A stretch of 64,000 bases of DNA from Lingula anatina (Eukaryota > Brachiopoda > Lingulata > Lingulida > Lingulidae), in the NCBI RefSeq assembly GCF_001039355.2, contig NW_019775702.1, forward strand, positions 776,697-840,696, written 5' to 3'. A program made the translations under genes and the position numbers. A model generated the notes under the pieces. The model worked only from the letters and a program-made list of their open reading frames with translations. It was not told the origin of the DNA and searched no databases. This document shows positions 39,201 through 54,433 of this stretch, piece after piece. Within the stretch, counting starts at the first letter, position 1. The number at the start of each line of letters is the position of its first letter.

Positions 39201-42083
39201 GGGTTGATGGTTGTGGTTATTAATTTATATATAACTGTGAATTTTATTAACTAAATGTAGAAAGCCATGTTAATAATTTACAGTTTTTGGTCAGATGTTG
39301 CCATGTTTTCTCTCTCCTAGGCTTGTTAAAATCCTGTGTATTCTGATTTTTTTTGTGTAAGAGGTATTTAGAGGGGATGGCAAAGTAGATTAACAGTTTT
39401 CAGTTTTGCTTGGTAGATGCTTGTATTCTGCTTTGTTTTTAATCGTGGATAAGGTAGAATTGTGGACAAGGAAAATTGTGGACAAGGAAAATTCCATGAG
39501 TGTTTTTTTTATTTGAAAATTATTCCTAATGCATCTGCATTGATAACACACAGGTGATTTACTAACAAAATTAATACTTTTAATTTCATAAGTGTTTTGT
39601 ATCTTTACATTAACTGCATAAGAAGACACTGAATGTTTTCCTGGCTGGTTACCCATTACCTTTTCAGCAGTTTTTCCAATTTGACATTTGTAGGTTGTTA
39701 TCCCTGCACTTTTGAGAAAAAGTCAGGGATCATGTTATCCCGCCATCAGCAAATACATGCGTCTGTACGTTAGTAATTTCCGCCATCTCCTCCTAGACCA
39801 TAAGCATTAGGAAATGGAAACTTCAAGGATTAATAGATGCACGGGCACTTGGGAATTGTGGTACAAGGGGTTTGGCTGTTCCTGAGGGGTAGTTGATTTT
39901 TAATTTTTTTTTTCACATTGTAATTTTTGCTAACTCCTCCTAGACTATTAGGTCAAGGAAGTTAAAATTTTGGTGATTGAGAGACCTAGCATCAGGGATG
40001 TGTACTTCACCATTTTAGTACAACTAGAGATTGGGCTGTCCCTGGGTGGGGGTTGATTTTTAATTGTTTTCACCTTGTAATTTTTGCTTACTCCTCCCAG
40101 ACCATTATAATGAGGAAGTTAAAACTTTTTTGGGAGTGATTAGACCCATCATCAGGGATGTGGATGGGCCAAGCGTAATTTATGTCCTTGTGCAGGTTGG
40201 GCTGTTCTTGGGTGGTTGGTGGATGGTTCTCTTTTACATTAAGCATTTTCCATCATACTTTTTGATATTGCTATTATAAATATAATTTGCATCAGTTTTA
40301 CATATGGGGCCCAGACTTTGTCATACATGTAGATACCAAGGGAATGGGGGCCCTGAGGGTGAGCTACTCTTTATTACATGGGGAAGTGTGGGGATATGTG
40401 ATGACTATCCATCAACACCATCTAGTTTTAGAATTGCTATTGATGTTGCCAGGTTGTATTTTTATTGTATACCAAATTGTTGTCATAATTGATTGTCTCA
40501 GTGTAGATTTACTGTATTTTATAAAATATTTGTTTAAAACCAACAACTCGGTATTTATATTTATCTTAGTTCTATTTACCCCACATAGCATAATTGTTTA
40601 CGGCATTTGCTTGAAAAAGAAGTTTTCATTTCAGATATTTGAAATGCCCCTTCTTTCCAATAAATAATTGTGTAAATGTAAAAGTATGTATGTCTACCCT
40701 TTACCCTTATTTTAAAAAATTAGAATCATGACTTAATCATAATGTTCTAATTATTTCACTGGTAATATTTCAGGAGCTGCTGTACATGTTTGGAAGCAGT
40801 TAGCCTTCTTCTCTGATAAGACTAATTCACTGAGCAGATTGTCTCTGATTGACAATTCTGTGGATGTCATATATACCAGTTCTGCCAGGCTAAGCAGTGT
40901 TACAGTTGATTGGCTAAACGATCAGCTGTGCTTTGTTGAAGGACAAAATGTACGTACATTTAATTGAAAGTAGTGATTTGTTGGTTGTAATTTTTGGAAT
41001 TTAATGGTTGTAATGAACCTTTTTACACATATAAAATATGTGTAAAAAATTTGAAATTTTAGAATGCTTAATGCAAGTGTGGGCCCAAAATAGGACATTA
41101 CATTATCAACTTATTTAATGGGTAATGCAATCCAAAGATTCCACAGTTTTTGTCAGATTTACGAAAGGCTGCACAAAGAAAAACCCAAGTCCACATAATG
41201 ACCAATTAAAGGGCGCTTGGTAACTAAGTTTACAACTCTTAACTCTCCAAAATCACACCCATCTAAAGCTGCTCTCTTCCAATCTCCTCCCAGGTATAAA
41301 TTCCGAAAGCTTATATTCCAGTTTCTTATCTTTCCTGGATCCACACTATTGCATGGTGCTTAAAAATGTTAATTACTTAAAATTGCAGAGTTAATTGCTT
41401 TACATCGGTGTTGTACAAAGGAGCTGCCACATTACTCAAGAACTCTTGGGCGACAACACGTTACATTATATGACCTCATAAAATATCTTTTTGATCTTTT
41501 TGTCGGACACGACATGGTACATAATAACTTCTTGCAGTTGTTTCCCCAAGTATAAAGATACTTTCTGATATTCTGAGAAAGTGCAACAAACCCATGTTTT
41601 TGCTTTAAGCCCAGTTTTTTTGTTCATTGCAAATGACAAGACTTACCAATTAATAAAAAAAAACAACAGGAGATTGAATTAACGTGCAGTGTAATGATTA
41701 ATTGAAATAAAATTCCCTGAATTGTCGTAGGTTGACTTGTTCCATCAAATAATAAAGAACAGATTGAGTGAAAGATAAGCAAAAAGTTACCAATGAACAA
41801 TGCCCATATTATAAATATATCACTTTATCAACTTGAAAAACCCTAAAAAACACAAAGCACAAGATGATACATGAGTAAATGCCATGCTTCATATCACTTT
41901 AACAATAAAGGACTCCTTGAGCAAAACTAATTAAAAGATAAAATGTGAAAAGAAAAGACTTGAAAAATGCCACTCCACATAGGGACTATCTAACATTCAT
42001 TTCCTGAAAAAAGCCACTCCGCAATGGTGTTTTTCTAACACTCATTTCCCAAACAGGAATTTTTTAATGTGGATGAGTTAAGA

Positions 42084-42114
<31 letters not shown>

Positions 42115-45100
42115 TACTTACTCTCTCTCTCAGTGCATTTGACATTTTGGCTCTGTTTAAATTGTGTTGCAAGGCTGTCGGTGAATATTGACTTTTGTCA
42201 TGTTAGAGGGTACAGATTCAATACTTTACTGATTCACCACTATAAAATAGGCTATGAATACAATGCTTAAATGCTCATATGTTGTGATATTTCCAGCTAG
42301 CCAATATAAGTTGTTTTTGTTGTAAACCATCAGAAACACTCTTAATGGTTAGTGCCATTCAAGACAAACAAAGTGAACAGTTACAAATAAAGGAATTTAA
42401 CTGGTATATGATGGTCCAATTAAAGGGCTCATTCCCAAATAAACTATCACTCTATGTAGATCAAACTCCACAGGAACTCCCACTGAATGCAATCAGATTA
42501 ACAGATTATCACGCATATTTATATTTCCAACGTACTTGTATGATCACGAGGTCTTCTGAATTCTACACAACGCCAAGAGGTGGTGTGTTAATCTGATTTA
42601 GTTATTACATGTATTATTTGTCATCAGATTCCCACATTGTTACATTTAATAAAGAATGCATTGAGCTAAAACAATTTAAAAAGACGTGTTAGGTATGACA
42701 CACAGATCACGTCCATTCTAGACATCATCTTAAATGTTTGTCAAGATATTTGACATCAGTGAACAGACTGTACCTCTGTATCCAGTGAATGTAAAAATAC
42801 ATTTGCTGAACTATAAAAATTCTTATGAGTAGAAGAATGGCTACTTAATTAAGAATGTTCATTAAATTTTCTTTCACAGTCAAGGGTTGTGATAATTTTT
42901 TTTTCATTTGTAGATAAGTTGCTGTTCTCTGGAAGGCAGCCATTGTAAACCAGTTGTGACAGGCTTGATCTTGACACCTACCAGCATATACTTGGACCCT
43001 TACCATGATAAAGGGTAGGTTTCATAACTCTTTCTCAAAAAATAAGATTTCTCACTTAAATCAGTTTTAGAGCAATCTGAATTGCGAGAGAGTTACAACT
43101 GAAAAGGCAAATTAAAGAAGCAGTAGTTGATGTAAACTTTTCTAAGAGATCTGTCACATCATGTTTTTATTTTGTTTAAGAAAACTGGCATGGCAATTTG
43201 TCACTCTTCTGAGTGAATGATACCTTGGGTAACATGGGTTTCTCAGAGGAAAAAAACACCATTTCACCTTTTAAGCAGGGCAACGATAGTAAAATGACAC
43301 ATAATATGCATGTTAGGTATAAGTATTACTTAAGAAACTTGTTAAAAAATACTGTTATTATTTTTTAGATATTTGTACTGGACCCAAGGTGGCATGACTG
43401 AAGCAAGTGGCATGTACAGAGTTACTTTGACTGAAATCTCAACAGGACCTATACAGCCAACCCTATCACAGCATCTCATTCTACAGCAACACAATCTCTC
43501 CACCATGACAGTAGATCTACAGAACTTTTTCTTATACTATCCAAATAACTTTCAGTCATCTTTGATGAAGGCTAATTTAGATGGCACAGACAGTGTAGTT
43601 GTAAGGAAGGATGTTTCAATGAGTGTTCAGAATTTAATTTACTTCAGTGGAACCTTTTATATGAGTGATCAAGTTGAAATTAATTTTGAGGAATATGACA
43701 GCTCAAGAGACGAGTACTTTTACAATGAGGTTTATAGAATGTGGGATGAACCTGTGACCGGAATGAGTGTGTTACATACTCTAGTACAGCCTGTGCCAGG
43801 TAAATCTCATATTTCAATAATTCATTAAGTGGTTATCTTAGTTTTTTTATAAATTATGAATGATGAATATCTGTTTGTTGTCCTCTATTTATCTTTTTGG
43901 TAGGATTTTAAAAGACACCAGTGTTTATACTAAAAACTGTTGAATTCAAGAGGTCAGTCTACCTTGTGATATGCATTTTTGTGGGATAGTTGACATTCAT
44001 TAACATTAGACATTTTCATGTTACCTTTAACTTATTAAGTACATTTTACACAGCTTACATTTTATCCTGCTTCAGTTCCTTCTCACTGGCCTACTCAGCT
44101 ACAGGTGATCTTTTCTAGTGTGACTGGAGTAATCACATGGAGGCTGCCAAGCAGAGGGTTTGGATCAGGTGAATTGACTATCCCACTTCCTCCTTCATAC
44201 CTTCAAACACTCTCTAATCTGTCTTTTAACTTGTCTGATTTGAAATTGAAAAGGTTATTGACCTGTTTTATCATTAAATATTTCTTACATTGCTGCAATT
44301 TGAAACAGTATATCTGTACATCATTTTTTCCTTTTTAAATGTGAAAAAGTGTCCACATGTCTGCTATGTAATTACTCTGAGATTTCAAATGTTATACATA
44401 TTTCAGTATTCAATATTTTATAGGTTCATAATTTTTAACATTAGGAAAAAAAACAATATATTGCTAATAAAACATTTTGAGGTATAATTTTGATACAATT
44501 CTAATTCTTATTTCTAACTGCAGATTCCATGTCACATCACCTGTGGTTCACCTTAATGGTCTCTGAGAGCAGGACAGGGCAGATCTGGAAGTTTGATAGG
44601 ATACAGAATTTTAGCTATACTATGGAGAATCTCCAGCCAAATGCTACATATTCAGTCAAAATCCGTGCCAGTTCAGATGGTGGAAACGGACCATGGTCAC
44701 CCACTTTTATTGGCAAGACACTGTTTGAGGGTAGGTGAAATGGAGGTTATCAATTTTCCCATCAGCACATATGTACCATATGTTTTGCAAACTATAATTG
44801 TTCATATTTGCCAACTCCTTTGAGAGTATATTTTGTAAGGTTGAATAGCACCTTTTATATTTCACTTAAGGAGGCTCTCTCATATTAGCTTGAGTACTTT
44901 TTCATGACAGTGACTATTGATCAAATACATCATGCAATAAAATATGTAATTCATCCTTTAATGAAATCTTTGTTTGATTGAAGTGTTAGGCATATTAAAA
45001 AAAAACCTTTTTAGCGAAGAACGCTGGGTGATGCTTGGACTTTTATGACGTAATGTGCCCACTTGTTTACAAACTCTGTGATGTTTTTTGGGACGCTACC

Positions 45101-48100
45101 TCTCGAAAAAGAACTGGATTACCCCCAATTTTTTTCATATACTTAACTCATATAATTAATAAATTTTGTTTTACAATTTTTATCAAAATCGCTGGGGAAG
45201 AAATGGTGTTTTGTAATATGAGAGAGCCTCCTAAAGTTAATTCTTGCATCTGGTGTTACATAATTTTGTTTCATCCTAGGTTTAAATGCTGCCAAGATAG
45301 CAATTGCCAATCCATCTGGTCTTTACCTTACTAATGCCATAGGGAGAAACTTGCAGTGGATCATCAATACAACAGAAATGGAAGGCACAATAACAGGTTA
45401 GAGTGTGATGTTAATTTGATATGTAGAGTACAGTGGATAGACAATTCAATTATGTGTTCAAATAGGTTTCTCTAACAGGTCACAAGTTGGTGTGAAAGAG
45501 GAAATTGTCTGAAAGTGGTTTCACTATTGATACTTCCAAGGCATTGTTATTTTAATCAAGTTACAAACACCTTAGGAATTTTAACTGAGTGAAACCGTGG
45601 AAAAACATTAACCTACCCTTTGTATTAGAATGAACAGATTTGGCCTTCAATGACATGATATCAGGCTGAAACTTGGAAGTTGAATAGTTTAGTTGTAGCA
45701 AAATTTGCAAGCAATATTTTGAGTATTATTTTTCCAAGGGGCATACAAACCGAGGGGAGAGTGCTATCATAGTTGTTGAGATGATATAAGAATGGTGTCT
45801 AAATTGTTTATCTTAAATAATCATCACCATTGGATGTGTATATTACATGGTGACCCCCCCCCCCCCCAAAAAAAAAAAAATTAAATCCTACAAAAGTCAG
45901 TCAACTTTCAAGAAATTCACAGTATGTGTATTGTCATTCCCCAAAGTTTCAGTTATGTTGGTTGCTTTGCATAAATGTTATGTTCTTTTTAAAAATATGA
46001 TCTAAATGGCTCCCGAGGCATTGGATGCACACTTGTATACGTCGCGAAAAAATTGTCAATTTCTCGAACACATTCCTCCTTTGGGATTTCCCTGATTTTT
46101 GCAGTGATTGATGTTGTGAAAGTGCTTTTTTGTATCATTTCCAACTAAAACCTCTTTGTATGCCCGTTTAAAACAAAACCTATTTTTTGGCATGATTTAT
46201 AAGTAAATACTTTTTTAACATTTATTTTAAAATTATTTTAGGCAGTCATGTATATGAATGTTTATGAAAACTGAAATCATGGTTGTATGTTTTGAATCTT
46301 CAAATTGTTTTGTATGGCACAGATATATCTTGTTGGGGTGAGCACTATATCCTTAGCTGGAGCACCAAAAAGGCATCTCTGTACAACACCAGTACCAGTA
46401 CTTTATTAGAGCTAGGCCACGTTAAACTACCTACTGCCATTGCTGTGGACTGGATTGGAGAGAAGCTATACTGGAGCAGCTTGAACAGTGTGGTGAGTTT
46501 TGCAAAAAGATGTAAATGTCAATGTTAATCAGTGATATGGTGGATTTTAAAAGTATTTTTATTGAAGTGATGAGCATCCATTTTCTATTGATGTTTTATA
46601 AATGCTCTTTTCAGTTTCTGAACTTGTAAGTTAAATTTTTAGCGTTTATATTTGTTTTATAGATTTATAGGTCTAACTTAAATGGCAGTTACATAGAGTC
46701 TGTGTACCAGTTGCAGTCACCAGTAAGAGACCTTGCCATAGACTCCGCTGGTGGATTTATGTATTGGAACACTCATCACACTGTGGAATGCAGCAGACTG
46801 AATGGAGATGAACATTTTTACTATGTTAAATACTCATATTTAGCCATTCCTCAGGCCCTTGGCTTAACATTAGATTTGGATAAGAGACTTGTGTATTGGT
46901 TAGTAGTTGATATGACAAAGTCGTGTCTGTACTCTGCCAGTATGGCAAGTGGAAGATTGGGAGAGAATCCTGCCTCAACAGTCAGCGTGGTCTCAAAAAT
47001 TGAAGATTTTTCTAGGTTTGTTGCAATACTATTTGTCATTTGCAGGGCTATCAGTGCTGTCTGATTTCTTTGTTACAATATTATAGCTGATCTCATAGAT
47101 TAAATTGACATTTATTTTGCCAAATTAGTTTCAAAGCAGAAAATGGTTCTTTGCATTTAAGCAATTAATCTTTTTTTTCTTGGGGCAACAAGTTCCAGCA
47201 GTATTAGAATATGTTATCCAAAGTAAACCAATCTAATGACATTGTGCAGTATTTTGGATATTTACCTTAGTTGTTTTCCATTTGACAGGTTACCAGTATT
47301 GCATTATTTCCAAGGGCACATTTATTTCTTGGATGACCATAGTACATTGACTGTTGGCAGTGAAAAAGGAGATCATTTGGCTAAAATGCTGCTTCCCTTG
47401 CAGAATGTGTCTGCCATAAAAATCATGCATCCTTCACTAGGACGTACAGGTATGATACTAATGCCCTTTGTTTAACAATAAATATTATCAGCAACACCCC
47501 AGTTACCTTTATGTTCTTTCCCCAGTTACCTTTAGATATATAGATAACTTCTCTTATGATCAGAATAATCTGTTTAAATGTATAACTTACATAACAATAT
47601 ACTGGAATGTATCCTTTGTTTATTTGAAATGAAGAATGTTAAAAATTAATAGTACTGTTCTTTGAAACTGTGTCAATCTTTTGTCAATTATTTTATCTGC
47701 TAAGTTACATTCTATGTGTATCACTGTTGGTTTTCTTTTTCAGGTTTTGTCCAAAAATCTACTGATCTTGTGGAGATAAATGTGCTTCCTGCAGTGATAC
47801 CAAAGTCTTCAATTTACCTGCAAGGCAATTGGACAGAATTTGAAGTGATTTGGACTCCAGACCAGCAGCTGAACTATGGGAGCTTGTTCTATGAGGTTGC
47901 ATTGTATTACCCTAATTTCCAAGATGCACAGGTAAGTTTAGCTCATTAAAGGTTAAATATATGTCTGATGTTTTGTGGTTGAGAAGTGTCATTGTTGGAT
48001 TCACTTTTTACTGCTCTCAGGAATGTGCATTTGTGCATTTAATAGTCTTTTTTTTTAAAAAGTTCAATCTATTTTTTGTGATACACATATTTTTCAGTTG

Positions 48101-51100
48101 ACATAATAGGTTTATGAAATACCAGATGTAGTCACTAAAGTGTTTTCATTAACTTTTTTACAAACCATTTTGTCTAGGTATAAATGTATATTTTTTTCTT
48201 AGATCGTGTCAGAATCATCTTTGATGATAAGAAGTATTCCTCCATACACCAGTCTCAATGTGACAGTGAGGCCGTACACATACTGGCACACTGGACTGCC
48301 CACTTCTGTCACACTGCGGACTCCTATGGGAGGTTAGAGTCAGATTTTATATTCTGTTCTATTTTTCTTTGTTTATTTTTTTTTCTCTTCTTTTTTGTTT
48401 CAACCAACAAAATACTAGAACATAATTATTATACTTTACATTCATATAATGGAACGGAAGTAAATATATGAGAATTAAAAAATAGATTTTTTTTCTATGA
48501 TTTATTTTTGCACTAAACTTTATATGCATAATTCTGAATGTTGGATGATATTTTTCATTGAGTAAATATTCATTTCAGTTCCAGGTGAACCATCTCATGC
48601 AAATGCTTTTGTTTCCCACAAGAGGAATGTTTTTGGAAAAGTTATACTTATTGCTGTTGAATTCCATTGGAGAAAACCAGAAAGAGAAAATGGTGTCCTC
48701 ATTGCTTATCATTTGACCTATATTATTGGTACTGGTGAAAAGATCCAGCTACAGCTTCCAGGACATGTCACTTTGTTCAAACTGAATGGAACCAGAAATG
48801 AAGCATATTCTTTCCAGGTAGGGTTGGTGGATATATCTGTCAAAATTATTTAGTAATTATAACCTGTCTGAAGTATCGTAATGTAAATTGACTTTTATGC
48901 CATGTTTTTAAGTCTTATGTCTTTTATTGTGACTGCCATGAAAGGTTCAGTCTGGTTCCTGACATCTTCCAGGGTGATATGATTAAATTGTATCTTTTAC
49001 ACCCCTTACGAATCAAAACCTAAGCCTCCACCTGTAAATGATAATCTACTTTGTAATGTAATTCTTTTGTTGAAAGGATCAGAGTAGATGATGTGTGTTT
49101 GAATATTTTGTCATGGTAACTTCATTGGAATGTGTACTTTGTGCTTTTAGGTTCAAGCATGCACTTATGTTGGTTGTGGAAAATATTCAGATCAAGTTGT
49201 TGTTAACTCCAGCAGTAAGTTGTTCTGATCAGATGTTGTTATTATGTCAATTCCTCATGTAAATCTTACTTGCTCATAATTTATATGTTCCTCGATCAGC
49301 ACCTTCATATCATATATATTGGTTTACTAATAAAACCATATATGCTTGATTCATTGTAAAAATCAGATTAAAAGATCTTATAAGATGTGAGTTAACATTT
49401 AGAATAAATGTGGACCTTCTGAATCACTTGGGAATGTAATGTTCAAAATATCCCCACCAAAGTGTAAGTGAAGAATCTTTTGATTTCCATTACAGTTGAG
49501 GTGCCTCCTCCTAAATTGCTTCTACAGACAGCATCATCCATCCGTGTATTTGATGCTGACAGGGGTAGAGTAGATACCACAGTGACCAGAGGAACTAATG
49601 TGGTCGTCTCTACATACATAGCTCATGATGGCAGCTTCTTTTGGGTAGATGCCTTAAAGTTGTTCCGGAAGAACACTGAAATGGACTTACAGAAACAGGT
49701 TGGAAATTTGATTAACTTTGTGAGTGTAACCTAATTCTCATTGAATCTTGGCATAATCTGTTACAAAAATGGATTCAATGTGTCCTATAAAATTATATCA
49801 CACAACTAAGTAAACCCATAGATTTGAACCTGCCTGTTACTGCTATATCTCAGGCCCCATTCACAACCAAAGTTGATCTGCAGACTAACAGTTCCATTGA
49901 TCAAATATGGCCAACTCACTTTAAAGCTTGCTGAGTATTCTCCTCAGGGAATCTATTTAGTGTCTATTAGGGGATTATGCAGCTAGCTTTGAAGTGGGTT
50001 GGCCATATTTGATCAGAGGCTCCGATGGTCCATAGATCAACTGGTTGTAAATGCGCCCTTAGAAATATCATTCTTTTGCTACATACACAAAGGACCTTGA
50101 ATCAACCACATTTGGAATTGTTTCTAGGTTCTTCACACTCTTGTAAACCCTCCTCAGACCTTGACAGCAGACTGGGTAGCCAGGATATTGTATTGGGCTG
50201 ACTATGATGACCAGAGTGGGAGAAGCAGTGTATGGTCATTTGATCTAAATAGGCAAGACCAAGCAAGAGTACAGATGTTGTATCAGACTAATCAGAACAT
50301 TAAAGTTCAACAGTTGCTTACAAACCCATTGCAAAGGTGAATTAATTATTATGTAATTTAAATATCCTAATTTCTTTCTTTCTTCATTTTTTAAAACAAA
50401 GTTGCCTATCTACTAAACTGTTTTCCCTATGTATTTCTAATTATAGACTATCTTTGTTTTAGGTGTTATTCTGTTGTGATAATCATTTGATAATTTAAAC
50501 ATTGGCAAACCTGTAAATGCTGTTTTAGCTGTATTTCTTGTCTTTATGAACATATTTTATCTGTTTTCTGTTCTGTTGTCCTTAAGCTTTAATGCAATTT
50601 TAACTGTTTTAATAGCAAACTGTCTTGGCTTGAGTTGTACAACAGTGGAATGAACAGGGTAGTAGAGATGGACCTGAAAAGTAATGAAATCACTCAGATT
50701 TTACCTCCAATATATGGCAACCACTATGGTCGCAGGAGGAAGAGGGACACAAACTGTAACTGCCCCATGGAAGCAACAGTGGGACCAGCTGTAGCCATGT
50801 TGGTTAGTGAGAATGGACAACAAGAATACTATTGGGTAGATACCTCACTAGGGCAACTGTTGAAGTCTGACTCCACAGGATGCATGTGTCAGTTGATAGC
50901 AAATTCTTCTGTGATGGCCTCTTTAGGTAAATTACATGTTGAATATAATGTCACTCAAGTGTGCATTATATCTCATGCATTGGATAAAAGCTATGGGATA
51001 CATTCTCTTTGAAATAAAAAAGATCATTCAAAAGCCTGGAATACCAACTGAAAATATATTACCAAAAGGAAAGAGGTTATTATGTAATCATCATATATCT

Positions 51101-53640
51101 TTCTGGAGCAATGAAATGAGCTTGTCTAATGATAAAAGTGGATTTACGAAATGAAGAAAACTAGATAGATGTTTTTTCCAGGTTTCACCCCTAGTTCATT
51201 GAGCATTGACAGAGAATTCCTTTATCTTCTCAACGAGACTGAAGAAAGGTTGTATTTATTGCCTAGAGTTGCCGGATTATCTGTGCAGGCACTAGATGTT
51301 GCAGGGACAAAAAACCTTGTGGCGTTTGGTGAACATCTACAGCCAATGCCAGGTAAGGAAAATTATAGCAACAAGGAATTCAGCTGGACATCTTCACGCA
51401 TTTATTCAAAACCTCGTGTTTCTAAAAGCTCCTGAAATTTAAAGTGGGCAAACTAATTGATTTAATTGGACATGAATAAAATTCAACATGGATGGTTTAT
51501 AACTTGCATTATTTGAATGTTTGTTCAAATTTAGATTCATCATGTCTGCTGATAACCAACTACACGGAGACCCCTGTCAAACTGTCAGTTCAGAGTAGCA
51601 GTATTGCACTTCAAATACCTCCTGTGAGGTTCCCAGTCAAATGTGACTCTGTTAACCTTCCCACAGTGCAGTACCAAGTGTATTATGGGAAAGAAAATGG
51701 CAGTGATGCAAAAAAGGTACAGTTTACTATAAAAAGATTTATTCAGAATAAGTAGTCCTTGCAAATATAGATAATAATTTCATAATTTCCTTAATTTGTA
51801 GAGTAGATATGTGTTTATCAACACCGTAATGAACACTATTCTTATTTTGGAAATTAATAATTACATTGGTCATTGTTGAGTTTTATCAGATATCGCATCA
51901 TCAGATAAAATTTTATCCCATGCTAATAATACTGCAATGAGCTATTTTCCATTAAATCATTAAAAATCAGATGTTTTGACCTAAAATTATTAGGTTGTTT
52001 ACGGCCAAGAGGTAACAATATCAGGATTGGAGCCTTATACAAATTATACATTCCAAGTAGCTGCCAGCAATTATTACTCTGCACCTGAACCAGATCCAGG
52101 CCCCCTTGTGGTGTTCAAAACTAGTGCTGGAAGTGAGTTTATTAACATACACACATAAACTCATTTCATTTCATCAAATATATGTGGGACAGTTTTTTTT
52201 TAAATGGAATTCTATTTTATTTACATAGCTTCTTCTAAAGAAAATAGAACGTGTACATTTATTGTTTGGCAATTTTTAGGAATGAATTGTTTGAAGTAGT
52301 GAAAGACTGTTTTTGGCATATTGAAGCAGCATATTCAGTGAAAACAGTTTAATATTACCATGCATCAGTCTTAATGATGTTTTAAGTGTCCATTTTTCTC
52401 ATTATCAGCACCATCAGAGCCAGTCAACGTCAAGTCAGAAACTCTAACACCGAAAGAAATTTCGGTAAGCTGGGAGCCTCCATTGAATCCCCATGGGCCA
52501 CCTGAAGACATAACTTATTCTGTGATGTGGAGAAGTTTAGACTACACAGGGAGAGTAGTGTCAGGACAAACTCCCCGGGGGCCTTACATTGGCCATAAAG
52601 CCGAAATTGAAAACTTAACTGCTGCTGTTACTTACAGCTTTCAGGTAAAATGTGCTAAGCTGTGAATTGACCTATCACTGTAATATTTTGAAAACATGAG
52701 CAATAAAATGTCATTCCAGCAATGATCAAAGCAAATGTGGTAAATAATTAACTTAAAAGGATGATTGTTTTCTAGGATGAGGATTCTTTGGTAACATTTG
52801 ATTTTTTGTGGTTAAACTGAGTTACAAACAAATGATATACAAAATGACATACAATTTAATTTGAATATTTTTATAACCTAAACAGTCATATTTAAATGTA
52901 AATTTTGAGTCATCTAATTGTGATGTTTAAAGGCAAAATTATTAACTCTAATACTAGACACTGACGTAGAGAATTCAATGTTTCATCCTCATCCCAAAGA
53001 CATCTTCGGGGAACTGTCACTACAGGTGACACTGCTGGTATTGCAGTTATCACATGACAGTCGGCACGGAACCACCCCCAGGGCCCGGTCCCACACATGA
53101 TGTAGCTGAAAACGCAGACCCTCCACTCCAGTTTAATGTAGGTTTCTAAATCCTTTCATGTAAGGCCTCCTTGACACCTCTCTGGAACCAGTCCTCTTCC
53201 TTGTTCAACACTATAAGCGATTCCATGCCGACTGTCATGTGATAACTGCAATACCACCAGCAGTGTCACCTCTAGTGACAGTTCTCTGAAAATGTCCTTG
53301 GGATGAGGATGAAATATCGGAATCTCTATGTCAGTGTCCCGTATTAGAGTTAATAATTTTACCTCTAAACAGTCATAATGAAATCTAAATGTTCATTTTA
53401 ATTTTTGTCAATTTAGGTACTGGCTTATGACCAAGCTGGTGAATACTACAGCATAAGTAAGGAAATCATCAACACCACCTTTGAGTACCCAGGGAGACTG
53501 AAATTTGAGAACAGCACCAGTGACACCATCACCATTTCCTGGATGTCACCACAAGATGGCAGTGTGCTCAGACACAGATTTCGGCTTGCAGAGGTAAGAA
53601 TTTATTTTCGACTTCATCTGGAGAAAGTGAACCACATTTT

Positions 53641-53704
<64 letters not shown>

Positions 53705-54372
53705 TTATAGTTTCTGACTTGCTCTTTTTAACTATCATGATGTGTTTGATAATGTTTCAGGTGACTTAATCTTTTTTATACTGACATACTCTGCTGTTAA
53801 GAAGCATATTTGTAATATTATTATAACTGCTTCAGAGTTGAAATTCTGTGAAGAATGTGATATTTTTATTAGATGAATTTAGCCCACCACAAAAATTTAA
53901 ATTTTGAACAACAGAAAATTGTTTAATAAACTGTTTTGCCCATGTTTTAGGTGAAGACCCCATTGAAGTGGAAAGACTCTGAACATCTTGGGTTTAGAAC
54001 CAAACCAAATAATTTGTATTCACAAACCTTCCAAAAATTGACCCCAAACACAGAGTATGCCTTTAGGGTTAGGACAATGCTGACTTCTCGTCACCTATTT
54101 GAGTGGCCAACAGATGCAAGCTTTACGTGCAAAACAACAGGTAAATGCACTATTGTAATGTAAGGAGCAGTAGGTTAAAATTGTACAGAATTTTGGAAAC
54201 TGACATATTTTTGTTGTTTAGTTATAGCACCAAACTGTTTGCTCCCTTTGAGAGCTGCATACATTTGTTTCTGCTTGATCATGGTGTTTGATTTGGCACC
54301 TTACCTTTTAGCTATGGGGTCTGCAACTACTGCTTGAAATGATTTTCAGTCAGCTTCTATTTTTTGTCACCA

Positions 54373-54433
<61 letters not shown>

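Noticed and set aside
40064-40667. Overlapping ORFs of 71, 126 and 62 codons
   Set aside because: They lie in or beside the about 150-bp tandem repeat and have no family resemblance.
42345-42596. 83-codon ORF beginning [20 protein letters not shown]
   Set aside because: Reads somewhat protein-like, but no family recognised and it lies wholly within a ROS1 intron with no splice support.
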